DNA of 64,000 nt from Phenylobacterium aquaticum. Its GTDB lineage: Bacteria > Pseudomonadota > Alphaproteobacteria > Caulobacterales > Caulobacteraceae. The stretch is from the NCBI RefSeq assembly GCF_022695515.1, contig NZ_JALDPT010000005.1:1-64000 (forward strand). Reading direction: 5' to 3'. Shown in pieces: positions 35,597 through 44,020 of this stretch. How positions within the stretch are numbered: position 1 is the stretch's first letter; each line of letters opens with the position of its first letter. The translations under genes were made by a program, and so were the position numbers. A model generated the notes under the pieces. It did no database searches, was not told the origin of the DNA, and was given only the letters and a program-made list of their open reading frames with translations.

Positions 35597-36007
35597 CTAA
35601 TTTGGGCGCCTGACGCAGGCCGGCGCGCCGCCGGCCGGGCTGCTCATGCAGACCTGCACGCTTTCGGACGGCTGCACCACCCAGGCGGTCTGCACATGAT
35701 AATAGGCGCAGCGCGCGCCGCGATCGCGCAGGACCGGGGCCACACGGGCGGGTTCGACCGCCAGGGTCTGGCCGTCGGGGCCGACATGCTCAACCGACAG
35801 TTCACCCAGCTTCACCGACGGAACCGGTCCCAGCCGGCACACCGCGCCCTCGACCCGGGCGCCTGCGGCGTTTTGGGCCACCTCGGGGGCGAACAGGGTC
35901 AGGCCCTGATGTCCCGCCACGGCGCCGGAGCGCGAGGGCAGCGCCCAGGCGTGGGACGCGGCGACGGTCGCGACAGCGGCGAGACTAAGTGCGGCAAGGG
36001 TTTTCAT
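35597..36007 (-). CDS. Small exported protein with conserved cysteines
   Basis: 136 residues from the ATG at 36007 with a signal peptide (LAALSLAAVATVAASHAWA). The mature region has four Cys (GAVCRLG, GARCAYY, VQVCMSS, PACVRRP), enough for two disulfides, and beta-type segments. I do not recognise the family. It is divergent from the porin gene at 36217, with a palindrome in the gap. Confidence 0.65.
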   Translation of the reverse strand: MKTLAALSLAAVATVAASHAWALPSRSGAVAGHQGLTLFAPEVAQNAAGARVEGAVCRLGPVPSVKLGELSVEHVGPDGQTLAVEPARVAPVLRDRGARCAYYHVQTAWVVQPSESVQVCMSSPAGGAPACVRRPN

Positions 36008-36121
36008 GGTCTTGGCCCAGTTTGATCCAATACCCCCTGCCGGGAGCAATCGGCGGGCCAAACCACCCGTCAGACGCCAGCATAGCTCAATCTGAGTATA
36101 GCGAAAGGGGTTCGAAGTTAA

Positions 36122-36136
36122 GACGTGATTCACGTC
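36122..36136. promoter_or_regulatory. 15-bp palindrome in a divergent promoter region
   Basis: GACGTG-ATT-CACGTC: six-base arms, three-base spacer. It lies between the Cys-rich exported protein (start 36007) and the porin (start 36217), in a locally AT-rich stretch. A regulator for it is not apparent nearby. Confidence 0.5.
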
Positions 36137-36216
36137 CCCCACACTTGATTTTAAGTTTCCCGCTGCAAGATGCCTCAACAACAAAAGACCAGAACATCTG
36201 GTGGGGCAAAACTATA

Positions 36217-37413
36217 ATGAGCTGGGAAAATCCAGCGCGACCGCGAAGACTTCGCGGAGCACGAACCCTTGCGTCCGCCTGCATCGCGACAGTGATCGCA
36301 GGCGGATTTTCTCAGGCTCATGCTGAAGACGCGCCTACGTCAGCCCTGGTGCTGGCGCTCGACTACAAGCTTGATCTGATCGACGCGGCCCGTGGCGGCG
36401 CCGACACCGGCGCGCGTCACCTGGACGCCCTGACCTTCTCGGCCGATCTCGATCTGGATCGCGCCATCGGATGGCGCGGGGCCAGCGCGCATATCGACGT
36501 GCTGAACACCAGCGGCGCGGCGCCTAACGACCTGTCGGCCAGCCTGCAGGGCGTCGACAATATAGAGGTCGGCTCCCGGCGCCTGCGCCTCTACCAGGCC
36601 TGGATGGAGCAGAGCTTCGCGGGCGACCGCGCCGCCCTGCGGCTCGGCCTCTATGACGTCAGCGGCGAGTTCGGCGTGGCCGATTCCGCCGGCCTGCTTC
36701 TCGGACCCGCCTTCGGGATGAATCCGGAGCTGGCGGGCTCGGGCCCCTCGGGCGCAGCGGCCTATCCCTCCACGGCGCTCGGCGCCCGGATCGTCTGGCG
36801 GCCGACCGAGACCAGCTATCTGCAGGCCGCCGTGGTCAACGCCCAGGTCGGCGTGCCCGGCGAACCCGGCGGGGTGGACACGGGCTTCGACCAGGGCGAA
36901 CTGGTCATCGCCGAGGCCGGCTGGACCGGTCATGGCAAGCTCGCCCTGGGCGCCTGGGCCTACAGCCAGCGCATGGACGACCAGCGGGCGGTGGACGCAA
37001 CCGGCGCGCCCTTGCGGCGGCGCCCGCACGGCGCCTTCGCGGTCATCGAGCAGCCCGTCACCGCCACGACCACCGCCTTCCTGAAGGGCGGCCTGTCCGA
37101 GGGCGACACCCAGCCGCTGAAGGCGACCTGGCAGGCGGGTCTGCAGGTCCAGCCTCTGTTCGCCTCGCGTCCGGATTCGGCGCTGGCCTTCGGGATCAGC
37201 CGGGTGCGCCTGGCCAAGAGCTATCGCGCCAACGCCGCGGACGCCGGTCTGGACCTCGACCGCGCCGAGACCCTGGTGGAGCTCAGCTATTCCGATCAGC
37301 TGTCGCCGAAGATTCGGCTGCAGCCCGACCTGCAATATATCCGCCGCCCCGGCGGCGACCGCGCCGTGAAGGACGCGGTGGTCGCGGGGCTTAGGATGGA
37401 AGTCGCCTTCTAG
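36217..37413 (+). CDS. OprB-type carbohydrate porin
   Basis: 398 residues. An Arg-rich N-terminus and a signal peptide (SACIATVIAGGFSQAHAED) precede an amphipathic beta barrel ending in Phe (GLRMEVAF). RLYQAWMEQSF, LRLGLYDVSGEFGVADSAGLL and GPSGAAAYPSTALGARI are like OprB/carbohydrate-selective porins. It would admit small sugars or similar solutes to the periplasm. The upstream open frame to 35989 is not needed. The stop overlaps the convergent molybdenum enzyme gene by 4 bases. Confidence 0.87.
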   Translation: MSWENPARPRRLRGARTLASACIATVIAGGFSQAHAEDAPTSALVLALDYKLDLIDAARGGADTGARHLDALTFSADLDLDRAIGWRGASAHIDVLNTSGAAPNDLSASLQGVDNIEVGSRRLRLYQAWMEQSFAGDRAALRLGLYDVSGEFGVADSAGLLLGPAFGMNPELAGSGPSGAAAYPSTALGARIVWRPTETSYLQAAVVNAQVGVPGEPGGVDTGFDQGELVIAEAGWTGHGKLALGAWAYSQRMDDQRAVDATGAPLRRRPHGAFAVIEQPVTATTTAFLKGGLSEGDTQPLKATWQAGLQVQPLFASRPDSALAFGISRVRLAKSYRANAADAGLDLDRAETLVELSYSDQLSPKIRLQPDLQYIRRPGGDRAVKDAVVAGLRMEVAF

Positions 37414-39599
37414 GCCGACTTCAGCAAGCCGGTGTCGATCGGCAGGCGGCGGATCCGCTTGCCGGTCGCCGCGAAGATCGCATTGGTCAGGGCCGGCAGC
37501 ACCGGCGGCAGGGCGGGCTCGCCCAGGCCAGTCGGCGGATGGTCGGTGATCAGGAACTCCACCGCCACCGGCGGGGCGTCGGCCATGCGCAGCAGCGGGT
37601 AGCTGTCGAAATTCGACTGAACCGCCCGGCCGGCCTCGATGGTCACCGCCTGGCCCAGCGCCGCGGACAGGCCGTCGAGCACGGCGCCCTGCACCTGGTT
37701 CATGGCCCCGGACGGATTGACGATCTGGCGGCCCACATCGGCGACCACCCAGACCTTGTCGACCTTGACCGACCCGTCGGCCGCGACCGAGGCGGCCACG
37801 ACCTCCGCGAAATAGCCCAGGTGGCTGAAATAGCAGGCCACGCCCATGCCCTGCCCCTTGGGCAGGGTCTTGCCCCAGCCCGAGGTCTCGCGCACCCGCT
37901 TGAGCACGCCGCGCATGCGGCCGGCGTCATAGGCGTCCTTGCCCAACGTGCCCACCAGCCCCTGGTCGCCCAGGAGCTTGAGCTGGAAGTCGATGGGGTC
38001 CTGCCCCGCCGCATGGGCCAGTTCGTCGATGAACGACTGCATCACGAAGGCCAGCGCATTGGAGCCCGGCGCCCGCAGGGGGCCGGTCGGCACGCCCGAG
38101 GGTACCAGCGACAGGTCGTAGCGATAGTTGGGCACGAACCGGGCCGGGAACTCCCAGGCCGCCATGCGTGCGCTGCGGGCCGGCTGGCCCGTGGCGTCGC
38201 CTAGGGTCACGAAGTGGTTGCGCCAGGCGGTGACATTGCCCGCCGCATCCAGGCCGGCGGTGAAATTGTGCCAGCCCGCCGGGCGATAGAAGTCGTGCCG
38301 GAAGTCGTCCTCCCGCGTCCACAGAAGCTTGACCGGCGCGCCCGCCTCCCGCGCGATCCAAGCGGCCTCGACCATGTAGTCGTTGGACAGCCGGCGCCCG
38401 AAGCCGCCCCCGCAGCGGATCATGTGGATGGCGATGTTCTCGGGCGCGATGCCCAGGGTCTTGGCCACCAGCTGCCGGCCCGGCTCGGGGTTCTGGGTCG
38501 GCGCCCAGATCTCCAGCTTGCCGTCCTTGAACTGGGCCGTGCAGTTCTGCGGCTCCAGCGAGGCGTGGGCGATGAAGGGATAGGCGTAGGAGGCGCTCAC
38601 CGTCTTGGCGGCCGCCTTCAGCGCGGCCTCGACATCGCCGTCCTGGCGCTCGGTGCGCTGCGGCGCGCCGGCGGCGAAGGCCGCGGCGGCGGCCTCATAG
38701 GCCTCCGTCGACTGCTTGCCGGTCGGATGATCCGCCCACTGAATATTCAGCTTCTCGCGACCCTTGCGGGCCTGCCACCAGCTGTCGGCCACCACCGCCA
38801 CACCGGGCAGCAGGCCGTCGAGTTCGGCGCCGCCCTTGACCACGAAGGCCTTGCGAACCCCCTTCACCCCTTGCGCGGCGGCGAGGTCGGCGCTCGCCAC
38901 CCCGGCCCCGAACACAGGCGCCTTCTCGAAGGTCGCATAGAGCATGCCCGGCACATGCACATCGATGCCGAACAGCGGCTTGCCGGTGACGATGGCCGGC
39001 GTGTCGACCTGGGCGTGGGGCGTGCCGATGATGCGATAGGTCTTGGGGTCCTTGAGCGTCAGGCTCTTCAGGTCCGGCGCCGGCAGGGTCGCGGCCTTGG
39101 CGGCGAGCGAGCCGTAGCTCGCCTTGCGGCCCGAGGCCTTGTGGAACACCACGCCGGAGGCCGTCGTGCAGGTCGCGGGCTCCACGCCCCAGCCTTGAGC
39201 CGCCGCGGCCACCAGCATGGCCCGTCCCGCCGCGCCCACCTGGCGCAGCTGGTCCCAGTGCAGCGGCGTGGCCGCGCTGCCGCCGGCGAACTGGCGGCCA
39301 TAGGTGGCGGGGTCGCCATCGGCCTGCTGGGTGCGAACCTGGGCCCAGTCGACGTCCAGCTCCTCGGCGATCATCATCGGCAGGGAGGTCTTCACCCCCT
39401 GGCCGATCTCCGGGTTCTTGGAGACGATGGTGACGATCCCGTCCGGGGCGATGGTCACATAGGCGTTGAGCTTGGCGCCCGCCTGGCCGTCGGCCCCGGC
39501 CTTGCCGGCGAGACTGAAGGACAGCATCAGACCGCCGGCCGCCGCGCCCGTGCGCAGAACATCCCGCCGCGAGGCGTTCTCAAGGAAACCGTCGGCCAT
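37410..39599 (-). CDS. Molybdopterin-binding subunit of a xanthine-dehydrogenase-family hydroxylase (isoquinoline oxidoreductase type)
   Basis: 729 residues. It begins with a Tat-type signal (ASRRDVLRTGAAAGGLMLSFSL), so the enzyme is probably periplasmic. Molybdenum-domain motifs include NPEIGQGVKTSLPMMIAEELD, MIRCGGGFGRR, GPLRAPGSNALAFVMQSFIDELA and, near the end, the region TGLGEPALPP with the expected catalytic Glu. It forms a two-subunit enzyme with the 2Fe-2S protein upstream (2 bases apart). No FAD subunit is present, so electrons likely pass to a cytochrome. Typical substrates are N-heterocycles or aldehydes. Confidence 0.93.
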   Translation of the reverse strand: MADGFLENASRRDVLRTGAAAGGLMLSFSLAGKAGADGQAGAKLNAYVTIAPDGIVTIVSKNPEIGQGVKTSLPMMIAEELDVDWAQVRTQQADGDPATYGRQFAGGSAATPLHWDQLRQVGAAGRAMLVAAAAQGWGVEPATCTTASGVVFHKASGRKASYGSLAAKAATLPAPDLKSLTLKDPKTYRIIGTPHAQVDTPAIVTGKPLFGIDVHVPGMLYATFEKAPVFGAGVASADLAAAQGVKGVRKAFVVKGGAELDGLLPGVAVVADSWWQARKGREKLNIQWADHPTGKQSTEAYEAAAAAFAAGAPQRTERQDGDVEAALKAAAKTVSASYAYPFIAHASLEPQNCTAQFKDGKLEIWAPTQNPEPGRQLVAKTLGIAPENIAIHMIRCGGGFGRRLSNDYMVEAAWIAREAGAPVKLLWTREDDFRHDFYRPAGWHNFTAGLDAAGNVTAWRNHFVTLGDATGQPARSARMAAWEFPARFVPNYRYDLSLVPSGVPTGPLRAPGSNALAFVMQSFIDELAHAAGQDPIDFQLKLLGDQGLVGTLGKDAYDAGRMRGVLKRVRETSGWGKTLPKGQGMGVACYFSHLGYFAEVVAASVAADGSVKVDKVWVVADVGRQIVNPSGAMNQVQGAVLDGLSAALGQAVTIEAGRAVQSNFDSYPLLRMADAPPVAVEFLITDHPPTGLGEPALPPVLPALTNAIFAATGKRIRRLPIDTGLLKSA

Positions 39600-39601
39600 G
39601 G

Positions 39602-40069
39602 TCAGACCTCTTCCTTCTGGCCGGAGGCGCGTTTGATGGCCGCCCGGATGCGGGTGTAGGTGGCGCAGCGACAGATGTTGCCGCTCATGGCCGCGTCGAT
39701 GTCGGCGTCGGTGGGCTTGGGCGTCTGGTTGAGCAGGGCCGTGGCCGACATGATCTGGCCCGGCTGGCAATAGCCGCACTGGGCGACATCCAGGTCCGAC
39801 CAGGCGGCCTGGACCTTCTTGCCCGTCGCCGTCGTCCCGATGCTCTCGATCGTCGTCACCTGGGCCGGGCCGACCATCTCGACGGGGAAGGAGCAGGAGC
39901 GCACCGGCGTTCCGTCCACATGCACGGTGCAGGCGCCGCACTGGCCGATCCCGCAGCCGTATTTGGGACCCAGGATTCCCAGGCCGTCGCGCAGGGCCCA
40001 GAGCAGGGGCGTGCCGGGCTCGACATCGACCTCGCGCACCCGTCCGTCCACATGGATCTTGTAGCTCAT
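39602..40069 (-). CDS. 2Fe-2S subunit of the molybdenum hydroxylase
   Basis: 155 residues with both iron-sulphur clusters of the family: the plant-ferredoxin type loop KYGCGIGQCGACTVHVDG ... SCSF and the helical C-terminal set QCGYCQPGQIM ... GNICRCATY. It carries electrons from the molybdenum cofactor. There is no signal peptide, so it must be exported as a complex with its Tat-tagged partner. It is first in the operon. Confidence 0.96.
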   Translation of the reverse strand: MSYKIHVDGRVREVDVEPGTPLLWALRDGLGILGPKYGCGIGQCGACTVHVDGTPVRSCSFPVEMVGPAQVTTIESIGTTATGKKVQAAWSDLDVAQCGYCQPGQIMSATALLNQTPKPTDADIDAAMSGNICRCATYTRIRAAIKRASGQKEEV

Positions 40070-40117
40070 CGCGCGGCCTCCCTGGCGGTCGCCAAAGTCT
40101 AGCGCCGCCGCGGCCGC

Positions 40118-41434
40118 CTAGCCAGTGATCGGGACCACGCCGGTGACGATGGCGGCGGCCAGCAAGACCAGGCTGAGCGCGATCCCCCAGGGCAGGGTGA
40201 ACCTCTGGTGCTGGGCGAGCTCCACCCGCACCAGGCCGACCAGCAGATAGGTCGAGGGCACCAGGGGCGAGAGCAGGTGCACCGCCTGGCTGGTCAGGGC
40301 GGCGCGGGCCATCTCCACCGGCGCCACCCCGTACTTGGCCGCCGCCTCCGACAAGACCGGCAGCACCCCGAAGAAGAAGGCGTCATTGGAGACGAAGAAG
40401 GTGAAGGGCATGGACAGCAGCGCCGTCACCGGGGCGAGGTGCGGGCCCAACTGGGTCGGGATCGCCCGGACCACCGCATCGGCCAGGGCCTCGGTCATGC
40501 CCGTGCCCTTGAGGATGCCGGTGAAGATCCCGGCCGCGAAGATCAGAGCGATCACCGGCAGGATGTTCGGCGCATGGGCCGCGATCCGCGCCTTCTGGGC
40601 CTCCACCGACGGATAGTTCAGCGTGAGCGCCAGGGCCGCGGCGATGATGAACAGGGCGGGCAGCGGCAGAAGCCCGAGGACCAGGGCGGTGAGCAGGGCG
40701 AGCGTCAGGGCGAGATTGGCGAGGATCAGCTTCGGCCGCTCGGTGAGGTCATTGCCCCGCACCAGGTCCTCGGCCAGGTCCGCGTCGGCGGGGACGTGCA
40801 GCGCGCCGTCCACCGACAGGGCCATCAGCCGCCGCCGCTCGCTGCGTCCCAGCAGGGCCGCGACCGCCACGATGAAGACCGCGCCCGCCGCCATGGCCGG
40901 CAGCATGGAGGTGAAGATCTCGCCAGCATCCAGGTGGAGCGCGCTGGCCGCCCGCGCCGTGGGACCGCCCCAGGGGGTGATGTTGGTCACCCCGCAGGCC
41001 AGCATCAGCAGGCAGGCCAGCACCAGGGGATTGAGCCCGATCCGCCGGTAGAGCGGCAGCATGGCCGTGCAGCAGATCAGATAGGTGGTCGAGCCGTCGC
41101 CATCGAGGCTGACCAGCAGGGCCAGGATCGCCGAGCCCACCGTGATCCGCACCGGATCGCCATGGGCGACCCGCACCACCAGCCGCACCAGGGGGTCGAA
41201 CAGGCCCGCGTCGGTCATCACGCCGAAATAGAGGATGGCGAAGGCCAGCATCACCCCGGTGGGCGCGAGCGTCTTGATCCCGTCGAGCATCATGGGCCCG
41301 AGGTCGACCCCATGCCCCGCCATCAGCCCGAACGCCACGGGCGTCAGGGTGAGCGCCACCAGGGCGGAGACCCGCCCGCTCATGATCAGGGTCATGAAGG
41401 TCGCCACCATGGCGAAGGCGAGCGTTGCGAGCAT
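40118..41434 (-). CDS. CitMHS-family citrate/metal-citrate transporter
   Basis: 438 residues, about 12 membrane segments from the first residues to the last. Family phrases are SLDGDGSTTYLI, GVTNITPWGGPTARAASAL and FVSNDAFFFGVLPVLSEAA. These transporters carry citrate complexed to Mg or Ca in exchange for protons. A long soluble loop lies in the middle (SERRRLMALSVDGALHVPAD...). It stands alone, followed on the far side of its promoter by an inverted-repeat element. Confidence 0.9.
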   Translation of the reverse strand: MLATLAFAMVATFMTLIMSGRVSALVALTLTPVAFGLMAGHGVDLGPMMLDGIKTLAPTGVMLAFAILYFGVMTDAGLFDPLVRLVVRVAHGDPVRITVGSAILALLVSLDGDGSTTYLICCTAMLPLYRRIGLNPLVLACLLMLACGVTNITPWGGPTARAASALHLDAGEIFTSMLPAMAAGAVFIVAVAALLGRSERRRLMALSVDGALHVPADADLAEDLVRGNDLTERPKLILANLALTLALLTALVLGLLPLPALFIIAAALALTLNYPSVEAQKARIAAHAPNILPVIALIFAAGIFTGILKGTGMTEALADAVVRAIPTQLGPHLAPVTALLSMPFTFFVSNDAFFFGVLPVLSEAAAKYGVAPVEMARAALTSQAVHLLSPLVPSTYLLVGLVRVELAQHQRFTLPWGIALSLVLLAAAIVTGVVPITG

Positions 41435-41495
41435 GGCGGTCCCCCGGGAGGCGGGGACTTTGGCCTGCTGTGGTCGATAGGATCAAGGCCGATAG

Positions 41496-41627
41496 CCCTC
41501 TCCCCGTCGACGGGGAGAGGGTTGGGTGAGGGGCGCGCGGCGAAGCGGCGCGTCTTCCGGCGAATCCGTTCAGCGGCAAGTCAGGAAGAGCCCTTCACCT
41601 AACCTCTCCCCACGATATGGGGAGAGG
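41496..41627. repeat. Inverted-hairpin intergenic element, 132 bp
   Basis: The left end is a 26-base perfect palindrome (CCCTCTCCCCGTC then its complement), and the right end is CCTCTCCCC - seven bases - GGGGAGAGG. The two ends and their flanks (GGTTGGGTGAGGGGC / GCCCTTCACCTAACC) are inverted copies of each other. The gap between genes here is about 200 bases and holds no coding sequence. Confidence 0.75.
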
Positions 41628-41638
41628 AAATGGCCGCC

Positions 41639-42331
41639 TCAGGGCAGGACCACGATCCCGTCGGGCAGTTCGTTGGGGTTGTCGTTTTCGTCGGCCGGGA
41701 AATGCTCGGCGAGGATGTCGCCGCAATGGGCTATGGCCTTCTCGAAGCCCTCGGCCGGCTTGCCCGCCTTCACGCCGGCGACCAGCAGAGCCATGGCCGC
41801 GTCCCAGGCCTTGGCGTCGACCTTGGTCGAGATGCCTTCGTCGGCGATCAGCTCCGCCATGCGCTCCTTGGCGGAGACATAGATCAGCACCCCCGTCCGC
41901 TCCCGCGTCGCGGTCATGTTCTTGGCCAGGAACTGTTCGCGGGCGCGGCGGCGCACCCGCTCGCGCTTCAGGCTGCGCGGCGTGAACAGTCGCCTCACCG
42001 GCGGGATGGAGACCAGGATCGCCACCCCGATGAAAAGGGCGCCCTGCAGCAGGATCGCCCCGCCCAGGGCCGCGCGGGCCGCGGCCTCCGCCGCCGCCCC
42101 GATCTGGGAGGCGGTCCAGCCGTCGGCGAACAGGTCGGGCACGGTCACATGCACCCCGGCCAGCAGCAGCACCGCAGGCGCCGCGAGCGCGGCGATCGCC
42201 GCCCAGGCCACCGGCACTTCGCGGTAATCGGAGGATTCCCCGGCCACCACGCAATAGATCTCGCCGCGGGTCTTGAGTTCGGCCGCGGCGACCGCCGCCT
42301 CGACCCGGGCCCGATCCTGATCCGTCAGCAT
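41639..42331 (-). CDS. TPM-domain membrane protein, second of a pair
   Basis: 230 residues from the ATG at 42331. A soluble N-terminal segment, two membrane helices ([20 protein letters not shown] and [17 protein letters not shown]), an Arg-rich linker, and a TPM-like domain with [19 protein letters not shown]. Related to YdcL/YgcG-type proteins. It begins one base before the end region of the first TPM gene and belongs to the lemA-TPM-TPM operon. The activity is unknown, although TPM domains have been reported as phosphatases in plants. Confidence 0.8.
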   Translation of the reverse strand: MLTDQDRARVEAAVAAAELKTRGEIYCVVAGESSDYREVPVAWAAIAALAAPAVLLLAGVHVTVPDLFADGWTASQIGAAAEAAARAALGGAILLQGALFIGVAILVSIPPVRRLFTPRSLKRERVRRRAREQFLAKNMTATRERTGVLIYVSAKERMAELIADEGISTKVDAKAWDAAMALLVAGVKAGKPAEGFEKAIAHCGDILAEHFPADENDNPNELPDGIVVLP

Positions 42332-42332
42332 C

Positions 42333-43124
42333 TCACCAACCTCCCGAGGAGCCGCCGCCCCCGAAGGAGCCGCCGCCGCCGCTGAACCCACCGCCGCCGC
42401 CGAAGCCGCCACCGCCGCCCCAGCCGTCACGATCGCGACCCCCGCCGCCCATGAACAGGAAGGGCAGCCACCACAGCCCGCCGCCGCCGCCGCGCCGTCC
42501 GCGCAACAGCGAGCTCACCACCCAGATGATGATGAACAGGATCACGACGCCCGGGATGTGGGTCCCCTGGGTGCGGATCCGGGCCTCTTGCGGCGGCGCC
42601 TGGGCGATCGCCTTGGCCTGGTCTTCCGGCAGGCCGAGCTGGGCGATGATCGCCTCGGCGCCGTCGACCACGCCCTGTTCCATGTGCCCCGCCCGGAACT
42701 GGGGCAGGATCTTCTCCTGGATGATCACGCTGGAGAGCGCGTCGGTCAGCACGGGCTCCAGCCCGTAGCCGACCTCGACCCGCACCTTCCGCTCGGCCGG
42801 GGCGACCAGCAGGATCACCCCGTCGTTCTGAGCCTTGGAGCCGATGCCCCAGGCCCGCCCGAGCTGATAGCCGTAGTCCTCGATCTCATAGCCCTGCAGG
42901 CTGGGCACCGTGGCGACCACCAGCTGGTGGCCGGTCTGGGTCTCCAGCTGGGCCAGCTCGCCGGTCAGCCGGTCGGTGGCCTCGGGCGACAAGAGGTGCG
43001 CCTCATCGACCACGCGGCCGGTGAGGGCTGGGAACTTCGGCGCCGCGAGCGCCGATCCGGCCAGGGCCAGGAAGCCCAGGACCGCGAGGACGAGCGGTCC
43101 CCGCGATCCCTTGAACGTGATCAT
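42333..43124 (-). CDS. TPM-domain protein with glycine-rich tail (YgcG-like)
   Basis: 263 residues: signal peptide ([19 protein letters not shown]), TPM domain (about 35-165) with [11 protein letters not shown] and [25 protein letters not shown], a membrane helix ([16 protein letters not shown]) and a C-terminal Gly/Ser/Trp-rich tail. The tail is low-complexity and should be disordered in the cytoplasm or act as a binding segment. The ATG overlaps the lemA stop by 4 bases. Always found with LemA in this arrangement. Confidence 0.9.
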   Translation of the reverse strand: MITFKGSRGPLVLAVLGFLALAGSALAAPKFPALTGRVVDEAHLLSPEATDRLTGELAQLETQTGHQLVVATVPSLQGYEIEDYGYQLGRAWGIGSKAQNDGVILLVAPAERKVRVEVGYGLEPVLTDALSSVIIQEKILPQFRAGHMEQGVVDGAEAIIAQLGLPEDQAKAIAQAPPQEARIRTQGTHIPGVVILFIIIWVVSSLLRGRRGGGGGLWWLPFLFMGGGGRDRDGWGGGGGFGGGGGFSGGGGSFGGGGSSGGW

Positions 43125-43762
43125 TGGGCCTTCGGCATCGAGGCCGCCGCGGCGCCAGGCGTCGGCGCGAAGCTGACGCTGGGCGCCGTCTGGGCCTGGG
43201 CCGTCGCCGTGAACATCTCCATGGGCTTGGAGTCCTTGTGGAACCCGGCCCAGAACGAGTTCGGGAAGGTCTTGAACTCGAGATTATAGTCGCGGACCGC
43301 CTCGTTATAGTCGCGGCGCGCGATGGCGATGCGGTTCTCGGTGCCTTCCAGCTGCGACTGCAGGGCCATGAAGTTCTCGTTCGACTTCAGGTCCGGATAG
43401 CGCTCCTGGATCATCATCAGCCGGCCGAGCACGCCCGACAGCTTGTCCTGGGCGGCCGCATATTGCTGGAACTTGGCCGGGTCGGTCAGGGTGGAGGCGT
43501 CGACCTTGACCTGGGTCGCCGAGGCGCGGGCCTCGGTCACCTCGACCAGCACGCTCTTTTCCTGGGCCGCATAGCCCTTCACGGTCTCGACCAGATTGGG
43601 GATCAGGTCCGAGCGGCGTTGATACTGGTTCTGCACCTCGGCCCACTGGGCCTTGGCGCGCTCTTCCTTGGTCGGGATGTTGTTGATCCCACAGCCGGCG
43701 ATCAGGACGGGGGCCAGCACGATCAGGGCCACGCGCGCCAGGCGATTGCGAAGGGTCGACAA
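43121..43762 (-). CDS. LemA-family lipoprotein
   Basis: 213 residues from a TTG at 43762, chosen because GAGGAG lies eight bases upstream; a longer ATG start at 43870 lacks such a site and would put the signal sequence inside the protein. A lipobox (VLIAGC) ends the signal peptide. The LemA domain is a long helical hairpin: QYQRRSDLIPNLVETVKGYAAQEK and RLMMIQERYPDLKSNENFMALQSQLEGTENRIAIARRDYN. It is anchored to a membrane. It leads the operon with the two TPM proteins. Confidence 0.92.
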   Translation of the reverse strand: MSTLRNRLARVALIVLAPVLIAGCGINNIPTKEERAKAQWAEVQNQYQRRSDLIPNLVETVKGYAAQEKSVLVEVTEARASATQVKVDASTLTDPAKFQQYAAAQDKLSGVLGRLMMIQERYPDLKSNENFMALQSQLEGTENRIAIARRDYNEAVRDYNLEFKTFPNSFWAGFHKDSKPMEMFTATAQAQTAPSVSFAPTPGAAAASMPKAQ

Positions 43763-43770
43763 ATTCAGAG

Positions 43771-43776
43771 CTCCTC
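43771..43776 (-). promoter_or_regulatory. Ribosome binding site that sets the lemA TTG start
   Basis: GAGGAG on the minus strand, eight bases before TTG at 43762. It places the lipoprotein signal at the true N-terminus. Confidence 0.75.
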
Positions 43777-43874
43777 GAGAGCGAAAACCAAGATCAGACC
43801 TTGGCCGCGGATATTTGGCCCCGGCATTGATCCGGCGCAACGGGGGACGGATGAAGCTTCGGTAACTCATTTTC

Positions 43875-44013
43875 GCTCCGCCCCCTCTGGGGGAGGGGAA
43901 CCGCGAAGCGGTGGAGGGGGCCAGACCGAAGGGCTGGTTTGGATCGAACTGCCGGTTCCGGCCAATGGCCGGCCCCCTCAGGCCCTTCGGGCCAGCTCCC
44001 CCAGCGGGGGAGC
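43875..44013. repeat. Inverted-hairpin intergenic element, about 139 bp
   Basis: The left end has the hairpin CCCCCTCTGGGGGAGGGG with a second stem AACCGCGAAGCGGT. The right end has GCTCCCCCAGCGGGGGAGC and the stem GGCCCTTCGGGCC. The middle shows GGTTCCGGCCAATGGCCGG. Same general design as the elements at 41496, 49440 and 59001 but different in sequence. It fills the gap between lemA and the peptidase gene. Confidence 0.65.
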
Positions 44014-44020
44014 AGCGAAC

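Noticed and set aside
42340..42490. GGC-rich tandem pattern at the end of the first TPM gene
   Set aside because: It encodes the glycine-rich tail usual for this family, not an independent repeat.
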